DNA from: Micromonospora peucetia
GTDB lineage: Bacteria; Actinomycetota; Actinomycetes; Mycobacteriales; Micromonosporaceae
Reading direction: 5' to 3'
Assembly (NCBI RefSeq): GCF_900091625.1
Contig: NZ_FMIC01000002.1
Coordinates: forward strand, 1,302,001 to 1,366,000
DNA: 64,000 nt
A model generated the notes under the pieces. That model was not told the origin of the DNA, made no database searches, and was given only the letters and a program-made list of their open reading frames with translations. The translations under genes and the position numbers were made by a program. Every line of letters starts with the position of its first letter. Position 1 is the stretch's first letter. Positions 30,675 to 39,310 of this stretch are shown here, piece after piece.

Positions 30675-31633
30675 GTACCAGTCACGCCCGATGCGTCGGA
30701 GTTGACGAACTCGGTCAGCCACGCGCGGAACTCGGCTCCGAGGTCGTCGCGCTCGGCCGCGATCTGCACCACGGTCTGGAGGTAGCCCAGCGGCATGCCG
30801 GTGTCGTAGCGGGTGCCCCGGTAGACGATCGCGTGCACCGGCGTGCCCTCGCTGCGCAGCAGCTCCATCGCGTCGGTCAGCTGGATCTCCCCGCCGCTGC
30901 CCGGCTTCGTCCGCCGGATCGCGTCGAAGATGGTGCCCGGCAGCACGTAGCGGCCCAGCACCGCGAGGTTGCTCGGCGCGTCCTCCGGCTTGGGCTTCTC
31001 CACCATGCCGGTGACCCGGACGACCTCGCCGATGTCGGTCAGCTCCGCCTCCGCCGGCTCCACCGAGGCGATGCCGTAGCGCTTCGTCTCGGCCGGGTCG
31101 ACCTCGAAGAAGGCCAGCACCACGCCGCCGGTGCGCGCCTGGAGCTCCAGCATGGCCGGCAGCAGCGGCTCGGACGGCTTGACGAACTCGTCGCCCAGCA
31201 GCACCGCGAAGGGCCGGTCGCCGACGTGCGACTCGGCGTAGCCGACGGCGTGGCCCAGGCCGAGCTGCTCCGGCTGGCGGCAGCTGTAGATCTCGGCCAG
31301 CTCGCTGGGACCGCGTACGGCTGCCAGCCGCTCCGCGTCACCCTTCGCCTCCAGCCGCGCCTCCAGGTCGGGGCGGCGGTCGAAGTGGTCCACCATCGAT
31401 GTCTTGCCCCGCCCGGTGATCAGCAGGACGTCACCGATGCCGGCCTGGGTGGCCTCCTCGACGATGTACTGCAACACCGGCCGGTCGACCACCGGGAGCA
31501 GCTCCTTGGGCACCGCCTTCGTGGCCGGCAGGAACCGGGTGGCCAGGCCGGCAGCCGGGATGACGGCTTTGACCGCACGGGAGCGACCGGTTGCGGCGGT
31601 CGCCGTTGAGGGGTTCGCTGAGTGCTCCGACAT
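30671..31633 (-). CDS. galU: UTP-glucose-1-phosphate uridylyltransferase
   Basis: A 320-residue nucleotidyltransferase making UDP-glucose for cell-envelope glycans and glycogen-type polymers. Motifs: KAVIPAAGLATRFLPATKAVPKELLPVVDRP (nucleotide-binding loop with the catalytic Arg and Lys), GLGHAVGYA, VLLGDEFV (the usual family form is GDD), VEKPKPEDAPSN with the sugar-phosphate-binding Lys, GEIQLTDAM and YDTGMPLGYLQT. First gene of the galU-glp-GNAT-glpR run. ATG 31633 is the only good start. The D-to-E change in GDEFV is conservative. Confidence 0.95.
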   Translation of the reverse strand: MSEHSANPSTATAATGRSRAVKAVIPAAGLATRFLPATKAVPKELLPVVDRPVLQYIVEEATQAGIGDVLLITGRGKTSMVDHFDRRPDLEARLEAKGDAERLAAVRGPSELAEIYSCRQPEQLGLGHAVGYAESHVGDRPFAVLLGDEFVKPSEPLLPAMLELQARTGGVVLAFFEVDPAETKRYGIASVEPAEAELTDIGEVVRVTGMVEKPKPEDAPSNLAVLGRYVLPGTIFDAIRRTKPGSGGEIQLTDAMELLRSEGTPVHAIVYRGTRYDTGMPLGYLQTVVQIAAERDDLGAEFRAWLTEFVNSDASGVTGT

Positions 31634-31642
31634 GCCGCGAGA

Positions 31643-33913
31643 CTATCGGCCACGGCTCTGTCTTGGAGGGTGAGGACCGGAAGACGCGCCGCCGCCGGGA
31701 CCCGGCCCCACCGGGCCGGGCCCGGCCGGCGCGCTCCCGGGTTCGGCGTCGGCCGGTTCGGCCGGTTCGGAACGGGCCCGGACCGGCTGGCGGGGAGCGC
31801 CGGCGCGCGGCATCCCGTCCTCGGGGGTGGTCGCCGCGGCCGGGACGGGGATCTCCCGCGCCGGCGCCTCGGCCCGGGCCTCGGCGATCCGCCAGGTGTC
31901 CCGGCCGGCCGCCTTGGCGGCGTAGAGCGCGTCGTCGGCGGCGTCCAGCACCTGCTGGCCGGTACCGCCGTGGTCGGGGTGCACGGCGATGCCGATGGAG
32001 ACGGTGACTCCGATGGCCACCGCCGCCCCACCGTGCCCGTCGGCGGCGATCGGCTCGTCCCGGATCGCCGCGCCGAGCCGCTCCGCGACGATCGCCGCGC
32101 CCCGGGCGTCGGTCTCCGGCAGCAGCAGCACGAACTCCTCGCCGCCCTGGCGGAAGGCGAGGTCGACCTCGCGGATCTCGCCGCGCATCCGGCGGGCGAA
32201 CTCGGCCAGCACGGCGTCGCCGGCCGCGTGCCCGTGCGTGTCGTTGACGTCCTTGAACCGGTCCAGGTCGAGAACGAGGACGCTGAGCATCCGGCCGAAC
32301 CGGGTCGCCCGCTCGACCTCCCGGCGGATCGACTCGCGCAGGTAGCGGTAGTTCCACAGCCCGGTGAGCGGGTCGGTCAGCGAGAGCCGCTGCGCCTCCT
32401 CGTGCACCCGGACGTTGTCCACCGCCACCGCGGCGTGGCCGGCGAAGGTGCGCAGGGTGACCAGGTCGTCGTCGTCGAACTCGTCCGCGCCGAGCCGGTC
32501 GTAGAGGGCCAGCACGCCGAGCGCCCCGGCCGGGGCCGCCGGCTCCGAGCCGGGGCGGGCGGCCGGCCCGTCGCCGCGGGCGGTGACGTCGGGCGGGCCC
32601 GCCGTGCCGGGAGCGGCGAACGGCACCGCGATGTACGTCCGGCACCGCGGCTCCCCCGGCGGCGTGGCGGACGGATCCACCCGGCCCCGGCGCGGTTCCC
32701 CGGTTGCCGCGACGGCGCCCACCACGCCGCTGCCCAGCGGCACCCGCAGCGCCCCCGTCCGCTCGTCCGCGGCAGCGGGCCCGTCCAGCCCTTCGGTGCA
32801 CTGCGCGACGAGTACCCCGCCGTCGTCCACCAGCAGCACCGCGCCCGCCCGGGCGCCGGTCGCCGCGATCGCGCTGTGCAGGATCACCCGCAGGATGCGT
32901 TGCAGGTCGTGCGTGCTGGCCAAAGTGTCCCCCAGCACGGCGAGATGCCCGCGTAGCTGGTCCCGGCTGCTGGTCAACGCCGCCACGTAGGTGCCCGTCT
33001 CGCGGGTCATCCGGTTGAACGCGCCGGCCAGCCGGCCGATCTCGTCCCGGCTGCGTACCGGCACCCGGGTGGTCAGGTCGCCGCTGGCCACCCGGTCCAC
33101 CGCGCCCGCCAGCTCGACCAGCGGGCGGGTGGTGACCCGGGCCAGCCGCCAGGCGGCCACCACGGCCAGCAGGGTCGCCACCAGCACCGCCGAGCCCAGG
33201 GCGACGTACAGGCCCCGTGGTCGTTCACTGGGGACCGAGAGCACCAGCGGCAGGGGCTGCCCGAAGGACGGGCCGACCCGGCGGACGTACCGGCCGTCGG
33301 GGGTCTCGGTGACCCGCTCGCCGTCGAGCGTGCCGGCGGCGGCGAGCACGGCGTCGCGTACGCCGCTGGACTCGGTGCTGTGGACGAGCCTGATGGGCGC
33401 CTCGGCGTCGTCGAGCAGGGTGACCGCCACTCCCGTCACGGCCGCGAGGCGCGCCACGAAGGCCGGGTCGACCGGCTGCGCGGCGGTGACCGTGCCCAGC
33501 GGCCCGCCGGCCCGGTCGCTCAGGTCGGCCCGGGCGGCGAGGGCCCGCACCGGCCCGACGACCGGCGGGCCGGCGCAGTCCCGCCAGGGCGCCGGAGGGC
33601 CGCCGGGCGTATCGTAGGTGACCCGGCCGGTGACGTCGGTGACCAGCACGGCGGTCGCCAGGCCACGGCGTACCACCTGGCTCGCGGCGGCGGGCCGGTC
33701 GCCGGCCAGGGCGACCGCGTCGGCGGCGGCCCGCAGCTGCTGGCAGAGGGCGTCGACGGAGGTGCGCACGGTCGCGGCGGCCACCGCGAGCCGCTCGGTT
33801 GACCGGCTCGCGTCGACCGCCGCCACGGTCGCCCCCACGAACATCACCCCGAGCACCACCGGGCCGAGCGCCACCGCCAGGAAGGCTGTGGTCAACCGCC
33901 CGCGTAGCGTCAC
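31643..33913 (-). CDS. Membrane diguanylate cyclase: ectodomain-HAMP-GAF-GGDEF
   Basis: A 756-residue c-di-GMP synthase. An N-terminal helix (LTTAFLAVALGPVVLGVMFVGA) and a second (LYVALGSAVLVATLLAVVAAW) bracket an outside sensor domain of ~220 residues. A HAMP domain follows (RPLVELAGAVDRVASGDLTTRVP...), then a GAF domain, then a GGDEF domain starting SLTDPLTGLWNYRYLRE. The active site reads GGEEF, a functional variant, and the inhibitory I-site RxxD (REVD) is five residues before it, so product feedback is expected. A Pro/Gly-rich tail of ~70 residues ends the protein. The start is GTG 33913 after a G-rich site. It is encoded just after galU with 9 bp spacing. Confidence 0.93.
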   Translation of the reverse strand: MTLRGRLTTAFLAVALGPVVLGVMFVGATVAAVDASRSTERLAVAAATVRTSVDALCQQLRAAADAVALAGDRPAAASQVVRRGLATAVLVTDVTGRVTYDTPGGPPAPWRDCAGPPVVGPVRALAARADLSDRAGGPLGTVTAAQPVDPAFVARLAAVTGVAVTLLDDAEAPIRLVHSTESSGVRDAVLAAAGTLDGERVTETPDGRYVRRVGPSFGQPLPLVLSVPSERPRGLYVALGSAVLVATLLAVVAAWRLARVTTRPLVELAGAVDRVASGDLTTRVPVRSRDEIGRLAGAFNRMTRETGTYVAALTSSRDQLRGHLAVLGDTLASTHDLQRILRVILHSAIAATGARAGAVLLVDDGGVLVAQCTEGLDGPAAADERTGALRVPLGSGVVGAVAATGEPRRGRVDPSATPPGEPRCRTYIAVPFAAPGTAGPPDVTARGDGPAARPGSEPAAPAGALGVLALYDRLGADEFDDDDLVTLRTFAGHAAVAVDNVRVHEEAQRLSLTDPLTGLWNYRYLRESIRREVERATRFGRMLSVLVLDLDRFKDVNDTHGHAAGDAVLAEFARRMRGEIREVDLAFRQGGEEFVLLLPETDARGAAIVAERLGAAIRDEPIAADGHGGAAVAIGVTVSIGIAVHPDHGGTGQQVLDAADDALYAAKAAGRDTWRIAEARAEAPAREIPVPAAATTPEDGMPRAGAPRQPVRARSEPAEPADAEPGSAPAGPGPVGPGPGGGASSGPHPPRQSRGR

Positions 33914-33998
33914 TCGGTCCCCCCGGAAGTTACGCCGCCGTTGCCTGCGATGCTGACACAGAGCCACCAGACGACAAGCGTTGCGTCAGGAGTGTTGC

Positions 33999-34667
33999 GT
34001 GCCCGAATTTTCTGATGGAGCGGAAGAGGCGAAGCGGGATGTTCGCACCGCTGTGCTCGCCCACCGCCGGGCGCTGACCGCGCCGCAGCGGGCCGATGCC
34101 GCCGGGCGCGTCCAGACGGAGCTGGTGGCTCTCGTACGCCGGCTGCGCCCGCTCCGGATGACGGCGTACGTGCCGGTCGGCTCCGAGCCGGGCGGGCCCG
34201 ACCTGCCGGCGGTGTTGCACGCGGCGCTGCCGCCGGGCGGGGAGTTGCTGCTGCCGGTGCTCCGCGACGACCTCGACCTGGACTGGGCGGCCTGGAGCGG
34301 GCCGGCCGGGCTGGTGGCCGCCGGCCGGGGGATGCGCGAGCCGGCCGGGCCTCGGCTGGGCCGGGCGGCGGTCGCCGGGGCACACCTGTTGGTGCTGCCG
34401 GCGCTGGCGGTGGACCACCGTGGGCTGCGGCTGGGCCGGGGCGGCGGCTCGTACGACCGGGCGCTGGCCCGGGTGCCGGTGACCGCGCTGACCGTGGTCC
34501 CGCTGCACGACGGCGAGCTGGTGGAGGCCCTTCCCGCCGAGCCGCACGACCGGCCGGTACGCGCGGTCGTCACGCCCGCCGACGGCCTGCGTACGCTGGA
34601 CGCCGCCCCGGGGGGCGCGGCGGGTGTCGCGCCCCACACTTCCGCTGGACGAACCCGGGGGCGATGA
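33999..34667 (+). CDS. 5-formyltetrahydrofolate cyclo-ligase
   Basis: A 222-residue enzyme converting 5-formyl-THF to 5,10-methenyl-THF with ATP. Signature: AKRDVRTAVLAHRRALT at the N-terminus, YVPVGSEPGGPDL, and the nucleotide loop VDHRGLRLGRGGGSYDRALAR. GTG 33999 has AGGAG at 33988-33992; an in-frame ATG at 33981 would only add MRQECC. It is divergent from the diguanylate cyclase and followed by the FmdB gene, the Rv0992c-Rv0991c arrangement. Confidence 0.94.
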   Translation: MPEFSDGAEEAKRDVRTAVLAHRRALTAPQRADAAGRVQTELVALVRRLRPLRMTAYVPVGSEPGGPDLPAVLHAALPPGGELLLPVLRDDLDLDWAAWSGPAGLVAAGRGMREPAGPRLGRAAVAGAHLLVLPALAVDHRGLRLGRGGGSYDRALARVPVTALTVVPLHDGELVEALPAEPHDRPVRAVVTPADGLRTLDAAPGGAAGVAPHTSAGRTRGR

Positions 34668-34728
34668 CGCACCATTGGCACTCGAATACGTCGAGTGCCA
34701 ACCGGCCGTGCCAGATCCGGAGGAGAAC

Positions 34729-35130
34729 GTGCCCACCTACCAGTACGCCTGCACCGCGTGCGGTCACCAGCTCGAGGCGGTGCAGTCCTTCTCTGACGAG
34801 CCGCTGACCGAGTGCCCGGCGTGTGAGGGGCGGCTGCGGAAGGTCTTCAACTCCGTCGGCATCGTGTTCAAGGGCTCGGGCTTCTACCGCACGGACTCGC
34901 GCTCGTCCGGCTCGGACAACGCGACGGCCGGCGGCGCCGCCAAGCCGGCGAAGTCCGACTCGTCCTCCGGCGGCGACTCCGGCTCGACCGGTGCGTCGTC
35001 GGACTCGTCCTCTTCGTCGGGCTCGTCGTCGTCCTCGTCCTCGTCGGGCTCTTCGTCGGGCTCGTCGTCGTCGGGCTCGGGCGGCTCCTCCGGTGGCGCG
35101 GGCAAGGCCCCGGCCGCCAGCACCTCCTGA
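34729..35130 (+). CDS. FmdB-family zinc-ribbon protein with poly-Ser tail
   Basis: A 133-residue protein. The first ~45 residues are a typical FmdB zinc ribbon: PTYQYACTACGHQLEAVQSF...LTECPACEGRLRKVFNSVGIVFKGSGFY with two CxxC pairs. The last ~70 residues are almost only Ser, Gly, Asp and Ala and look disordered. The mycobacterial relative Rv0991c has been described as a redox-regulated chaperone-like protein; transfer of that role is inference. GTG 34729 follows GGAGGAG. It is downstream of the folate gene in the same direction. Confidence 0.9.
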   Translation: MPTYQYACTACGHQLEAVQSFSDEPLTECPACEGRLRKVFNSVGIVFKGSGFYRTDSRSSGSDNATAGGAAKPAKSDSSSGGDSGSTGASSDSSSSSGSSSSSSSSGSSSGSSSSGSGGSSGGAGKAPAASTS

Positions 35131-35227
35131 CCCGCGCCGCACCGGGTCGCACCGGTCCGCGGCACCCACGCACCGACCCGGGGCCGGCTCTCGACCGCCG
35201 CCCCGGGGCTCATCCCGCAGGCCGGAC

Positions 35228-35413
35228 TCAGTCCCAGTGTGGGGGGCGCTCCGCGAGCAGCCAGTCGTCGTTGCCGCCGGAGCGCTCGCCCCAGCCCCGG
35301 TCGGTGTCGTCGGCGGTCTGCTCGGGCAGCACCACGAAGTCGTCGCTGAGGTCGACCGTGCGGTCGTCGTCGCCGCGTACCGCTGGCCTGCCCGGATCCT
35401 CGGTGATGCTCAC
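35228..35413 (-). CDS. Short acidic protein, conserved-looking hypothetical
   Basis: A 61-residue protein starting VSITEDPGRPAVRGDDDRT and ending NDDWLLAERPPHWD. Very acidic (about one quarter Asp/Glu), with several Trp, and without membrane or binding motifs. GTG 35413 is the natural start because the frame upstream turns into an Ala/Pro/Arg-rich shadow. The composition (VDLSDDFVVLPEQ) is protein-like and different from chance frames. It lies between convergent/divergent neighbours without an obvious operon. Function unknown. Confidence 0.6.
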   Translation of the reverse strand: MSITEDPGRPAVRGDDDRTVDLSDDFVVLPEQTADDTDRGWGERSGGNDDWLLAERPPHWD

Positions 35414-35518
35414 GAGCGGCAAGACTAGCGCAGCCACGACCGGCGGGACCGGCGTCGAACCGGCGGGCCGCCGCGTCCAGCCGGCCGGCGGGCCGGGGCG
35501 TTGGTAGCGTCGGACGGC

Positions 35519-35848
35519 GTGACGACCCCCACCTCCGGCAGCTCCCCGGACGAGTACTGGCGTCGGCCCGACACCTCGCCCGAGTGGCCCGCTGTCGTCC
35601 CGGCCGCGTCGCCCCCGGCGCGTGGGAGCGGCTACCCGGGCCCGCCCCCGACCACCCCGCCACCGGCCGGGTGGCGCCCGCCGGTGCACCTGCGGCCACC
35701 ACCGCCCCGGCGGCTGCCACCGCAGGACATGGCGGAACTCGACGCGGCGGAGCAGCGGGCGCAGCGGCTCACGTACGGCGTGGGCACGGTGGCCGGTGTG
35801 CTGCTGGTGGTCCTCGTCTGCGTGCTCTGCTCCCGGCTCCTGTTCTGA
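35519..35848 (+). CDS. Proline-rich protein with one C-terminal membrane helix
   Basis: A 109-residue protein: ~65 residues of Pro/Ser/Gly/Arg-rich sequence (DEYWRRPDTSPEWP..., PPPPRRLPPQDM), an acidic-basic helix (AELDAAEQRAQRLTYG), then a single membrane helix (VAGVLLVVLVCVLCSRLLF) at the very end. Tail-anchored topology is likely. GTG 35519 is the first start of the frame with this composition. No known function; such short proteins are common in this family of organisms. Confidence 0.65.
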   Translation: MTTPTSGSSPDEYWRRPDTSPEWPAVVPAASPPARGSGYPGPPPTTPPPAGWRPPVHLRPPPPRRLPPQDMAELDAAEQRAQRLTYGVGTVAGVLLVVLVCVLCSRLLF

Positions 35849-35878
35849 CCGGCGCCGGGGCCACCGGATACCGGGACG

Positions 35879-36361
35879 TCAGAAGGTGTTGCCCCAGACC
35901 GCCTCGGACCCGGAGTGCCCGGTGAGATAGACGTAGATGAGGCTGACGACGCCGAGCGCCACCACCACGACCGACAGCACCGGTGTCACCCAGGACGGCA
36001 GCTTCGGCACCCGCGGGTGCCCGCTCGTCACCACGAGCAGCAGCAGTGTCGCCACGGCCAGCGGCAGCACCCAGCGGAACAGGACGTCGCCGTAGCCCGA
36101 GTGCTCGAGGATCTGGTCCAGGATCGGGCCCTGCATGCCCCGGGCGACGAACGCGTCGGTCAACTCCTCCCCCGACTCGACCGCGACGAAAGCCGACAGG
36201 GGTGCCGCCACGGCCAGGAGCGCCACCGCCCAGTCCAGCCGCGACCGGAACCGGGGCAGCGCCACGTACGCGGCGGAGAGCAGGGCCAGCAGCGGCACGA
36301 GCACGACGACCGCGTGCACCACCAGCACATGGGCCGGCAGACCCATGATCTCCTTGAACAT
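35879..36361 (-). CDS. DUF2231-type four-helix membrane protein
   Basis: A 160-residue integral membrane protein: MFKEIMGLPAHVLVVHAVVVLVPLLAL, a second helix around WAVALLAVAAPLSAFVAV, a loop with EHSGYGDVLFRW, then helices ALPLAVATLLLLVV and VLSVVVVALGVVSLIYVYLTGHSGSEAVWG. The LPAHVLVVHAVVVLVPL start with two His and the GHSG..AVW end are DUF2231 hallmarks, suggesting haem or metal ligands on helix 1, although function is unproven. It is divergent from the Fur-type regulator across 230 bp, a gap that could hold a shared control region. Confidence 0.85.
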   Translation of the reverse strand: MFKEIMGLPAHVLVVHAVVVLVPLLALLSAAYVALPRFRSRLDWAVALLAVAAPLSAFVAVESGEELTDAFVARGMQGPILDQILEHSGYGDVLFRWVLPLAVATLLLLVVTSGHPRVPKLPSWVTPVLSVVVVALGVVSLIYVYLTGHSGSEAVWGNTF

Positions 36362-36590
36362 CGAAACCTCCGGCGGTACGCGGTCGCGGGATGGCCAGCG
36401 TACGGTGTGCCGGTCGACCCGCCCAGGTCATCTCGATCGACTACACGCGTCCGGAGCCGGTTCGGTTCACCGTTCGGGGCAGCCAGGCTCACCACCGATC
36501 CACCGTCGGACGAGCGGCCCGGCTGTGGCCGGCGCCACCCTCACCCGGAGGCCGGTTGTCGGTCCCCGACCCTCGTGCTGTCATTGGCAC

Positions 36591-37016
36591 ATGCCCGGTG
36601 GCGAGGAACTGCTCCGGTCGAGGGGCCTGCGGGTCACCCGGCCGCGTCTCGCCGTGCTCGACGTGCTGGCCGCCGGCGGCCACCTCGAGGTGGACGAGAT
36701 CACCCGCCGGGTCCGCGAGCGCCTCGACTCGGTCTCCACCCAGGCGGTCTACGACGTGCTGGGCGCCCTCTCCCGGGCCGGGCTGTCCCGCCGCATCGAG
36801 CCGGCCGGCAGTCCCGCCCGGTACGAGGCCCGGGCCGGGGACAACCACCACCACGTGGTCTGCCGGGGCTGCGGCGAGATCGCCGACATCGACTGCGCGG
36901 TCGGCAGCACGCCCTGCCTGGATCCGGACATCGCCCACGGGTTCGAGGTCGACGAGGCGGAAGTGACGTTCTGGGGCCTCTGCCCCACCTGCCAGGCCCG
37001 CCGGTCCGCCGACTGA
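36591..37016 (+). CDS. Fur-family metal/peroxide regulator
   Basis: A 141-residue winged-helix regulator. DNA-binding part: RSRGLRVTRPRLAVLDVLAAGGHLEVDEITRRV with the recognition segment STQAVYDVLGALSRAGL. The His-rich metal site GDNHHHVVCRGCGEIADIDC and the structural zinc cysteines (CRGC at ~95-98 and CPTC near the end) are all present. This fits the FurA/CatR subgroup that controls catalase-peroxidase or iron genes, but no katG is adjacent here. The next gene encodes an MpaB-like oxygenase. ATG 36591 is the only start giving the full N-terminus. Confidence 0.92.
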   Translation: MPGGEELLRSRGLRVTRPRLAVLDVLAAGGHLEVDEITRRVRERLDSVSTQAVYDVLGALSRAGLSRRIEPAGSPARYEARAGDNHHHVVCRGCGEIADIDCAVGSTPCLDPDIAHGFEVDEAEVTFWGLCPTCQARRSAD

Positions 37017-37066
37017 CGGCAGCCCGCCCGCGGGCGTGCGGTGGCAGGGCGTGGCACCCTTGGTCG

Positions 37067-37924
37067 GTGGACTCCGATGACCTCGGTCTCTTCGGTCCGG
37101 GTTCGGTCACGTGGAAGGTGCACGAGGAGCCGATCCTGATCGTCGCCGGCCTGCGTTCGCTCTACCTCCAGTCACTGCACCCCCGGGCCATGGCCGGGGT
37201 CGCCCAGAACAGCAACTACCGCTCCGACGCCTGGGGCCGCCTGGTACGCACCGCCACCTACGTGGGGACCACCGTCTACGGCACCACCGCCGAGGCGGAG
37301 GCCGCCGGGTTGCGGGTCCGCCGCCGACACGCCCGCCTCCGGGCCACCGACCTGTTCACCGGGGAGGAGTTCCGCGTCGACGACCCGGAGCTGCTGCGCT
37401 GGGTACACGTCACCGAGGTCGAATCGTTCCTCGACACGGCCCGCCGGGCCGGGCTGCCGCTGACCGCCGACGAGATCGACGGCTACTACACCGAGCAGCG
37501 GCGCTCCGCCGCCCTGGTCGGCCTCGACCCGGAAACCGTCCCGGGCACCGCCGCCGAGGTGGCCGACTATTACCAGCGGATCCGCCCGGAGCTGCGGATG
37601 ACCCGCGAGGCGGCCGAGACGGCGCTCTTCCTCACCGCGCCGCCGATCCCGTGGAAGCTCAGCCTGCCCGCCCGGATCGGGCTCAACCTCGGGCCGGCCC
37701 GCTGGGCATACTTCGGCATCGCCGGCACCGCCCTCGCGCTGCTGCCGGCCTGGGCCCGGCGGATGTACGGCGGGCCGGGCCTGCCCACGACCGCGCTCTC
37801 CGCCGACCTGAGCGTACGGGCGCTGCGACTGACCCTCGCCACGGTGCCCCGCCGGTGGCGGGAGGGGCCGTTGCAGCAGGCCGCCAAGGAACGCGCCGCT
37901 CGCCTCGCCAGCACCCTCGCCTGA
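37067..37924 (+). CDS. MpaB/DUF2236-family oxygenase-like protein
   Basis: A 285-residue protein of the oxygenase MpaB (DUF2236) family, related to haem-dependent latex-clearing and cyclodipeptide-tailoring enzymes. Typical pieces: FGPGSVTWKVHEEPILIVAGLRSLYLQSLHPRAMAGV, GRLVRTATYVGTTVYGTTAEAE, WVHVTEVESFLDTARR and YYTEQR. His170-type positions in LHP and VHVTE are candidate haem ligands. GTG 37067 (VDSDDLGLFGPG) gives the standard N-terminus. It lies 50 bp after the Fur-type regulator in the same direction and may be co-transcribed. Substrate unknown. Confidence 0.85.
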   Translation: MDSDDLGLFGPGSVTWKVHEEPILIVAGLRSLYLQSLHPRAMAGVAQNSNYRSDAWGRLVRTATYVGTTVYGTTAEAEAAGLRVRRRHARLRATDLFTGEEFRVDDPELLRWVHVTEVESFLDTARRAGLPLTADEIDGYYTEQRRSAALVGLDPETVPGTAAEVADYYQRIRPELRMTREAAETALFLTAPPIPWKLSLPARIGLNLGPARWAYFGIAGTALALLPAWARRMYGGPGLPTTALSADLSVRALRLTLATVPRRWREGPLQQAAKERAARLASTLA

Positions 37925-38093
37925 CCCGCACCGGCCGCGCCGGTGGGCCGTTGCCGGTGGGCCAGGCCGGTGGGCTAGGCCGACGGGCCGTTGCCGACGT
38001 CACGGGATGCGCCGTGGCAGCGCTTGAGCCTACGCAGGGGTGAGCGGTTCGACGGCAACGAGCCTGTCGCAGTCGACGGCAGACCTTGCGCAC

Positions 38094-38159
38094 GCTGTCG
38101 AGCTGCCCCTATAGATGGGGCGGCGGTGCCCGGTCGCATACACGGGGCAGCTCGACAGC
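38094..38159. repeat. Intergenic 16-bp inverted repeat with CTGTCGAGCTG ends
   Basis: GCTGTCGAGCTGCCCC (38094-38109) and its exact complement (38144-38159) flank 34 bases; CCCC-TATAGAT-GGGG can form a nested hairpin. It is in the ~400-base gap between the MpaB-like gene and the RecB-like nuclease gene, with no gene of its own. The outer motif is the same as at the ends of the repeat block at 52416-52561. Confidence 0.75.
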
Positions 38160-38280
38160 GCCCACAGCACCACTGCGGCTCTGGAGCCACGAGTACGAGG
38201 TCGACGCGGGCCGTCCTCAGTACGCGACGGTGAAGCGGCGTTCTCGTGACGCGGGTCCTCGATCTCGTCCACGATCGCCA

Positions 38281-38346
38281 CCGGCCACCGGGGCAGCCAG
38301 TCCTGGCCGGGCACCGGCCACCGGGGCGGTCAGTCCTGGCCGGGCA
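38281..38346. repeat. Two 33-bp tandem copies over the end of the RecB-like gene
   Basis: CCGGCCACCGGGGC... occurs at 38281-38313 and 38314-38346 with two differences. The second copy contains the stop codon (38330-38332) of the nuclease gene, so the 3' end of that gene has been duplicated downstream, as at glpR. Confidence 0.75.
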
Positions 38347-39268
38347 CCGGGTCAACGGCGCGCTCGACGGCCGCCCACGGCTCCTTGCCCGGCGCCTGCG
38401 CCCCCGCCGGGCAGGTGCGCCGGTAGTCGCACCAGCCGCAGCGCGGGCCCGGGGTGGTCGGGAACGCCTCGTCGGGGTCGCCCCCGTCGGCGACCACCCG
38501 TTCCGCGGCCATGATGTCGCGGGCGCTCTCCTCGGCCCGGGTGAGCTGCCGGGCCAGTGACTCCACGGTGTGCTCGTGCGCGGCCACCGTGCCGGTCGGC
38601 AGGTGGTGCAGCTCCACCCGGCGGCACGGCCGGCGGAACACCCGCTCGGCCGCGTACGCGTAGAGCGCCAGCGCCTGCGAGCCGCGCGCGTCGTCGGCGT
38701 CCAACCCGGTGCGGCCCGTCTTGTAGTCGACGATCACCAGCTCGGGACCGTCGGGCCCGGGGCGGGAGTCGATCCGGTCGGTCCGGCCGTTGAAGGCCAG
38801 CACGGCGGTCTTGACCGCCACCACCCGCTCCACGCCGAGCGGGTCGACCCCGGGATCCAGGGTCTCGACGTAGGACTCCAGCCAGCCCAGGGCCCGCCGG
38901 TAGGCCGCCCGCTCCTGCTCGTCGTCGCGGTAGCCCTCACGCACCCAGGTGCCCTTGAGCAACGCGGCGAGGGCCTCCGGCCGGCGCCGCTCGGGGCTCA
39001 GGGCATACCAGTTCTTCAGAGCGGTGTGCACGCTCGCACCGAGGGAGTTGTGCGCCCACGGCGGGCCCTTCGGCGGGGCCGGACGGTCGACGTAGGAATA
39101 GCGGTAGCGCCGGGGGCAGTCGGCGTAGGCGCCGAGCTTGCTGGGGGTGCAGACGAAGAGCCGCTCCGGCATGCCCTCGAAGCCGAGCTGCTCGGGCTGG
39201 TCGCCGCGTGGCCGGGGCGCCCGGCCGCCACTGGTGGAGGATCGTCCTGCGGAAGAGGCTCGTCGCAC
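38330..39268 (-). CDS. RecB-family (PD-(D/E)XK) exonuclease
   Basis: A 312-codon protein of the Cas4/AddB-type nuclease family. CTPSKLGAYADCPRRYRYSYVD carries the first Fe-S-type cysteine; ASVHTALKNWY holds the catalytic His region; FNGRTDRIDSRPG and ELVIVDYKTGR are the D...D-x-K active-site strands; RCGWCDYRRTCPAG closes the iron-sulfur cluster with three cysteines. It probably acts on single-stranded DNA ends in repair. The start is uncertain: GTG 39268 begins the open frame, ATG 39172 (MPERLFVCTPSKL) gives the conserved core only, and an ATG at 39270 in another frame encodes a more natural-looking N-terminus (MCDEPLPQDDPPP), which could mean a small frameshift. Confidence 0.88.
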   Translation of the reverse strand: MRRASSAGRSSTSGGRAPRPRGDQPEQLGFEGMPERLFVCTPSKLGAYADCPRRYRYSYVDRPAPPKGPPWAHNSLGASVHTALKNWYALSPERRRPEALAALLKGTWVREGYRDDEQERAAYRRALGWLESYVETLDPGVDPLGVERVVAVKTAVLAFNGRTDRIDSRPGPDGPELVIVDYKTGRTGLDADDARGSQALALYAYAAERVFRRPCRRVELHHLPTGTVAAHEHTVESLARQLTRAEESARDIMAAERVVADGGDPDEAFPTTPGPRCGWCDYRRTCPAGAQAPGKEPWAAVERAVDPVPGQD

Positions 39269-39310
39269 ATCTCGATCCTGCCATCCGCCCCCGACAGAAC
39301 CGGCCGGTGG

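Noticed and set aside
31431..32801. A long frame within the diguanylate cyclase region on the same strand
   Set aside because: The composition is almost entirely Arg, Gly, Pro and Ala with no motif, and the overlapping frame has intact GAF and GGDEF domains.
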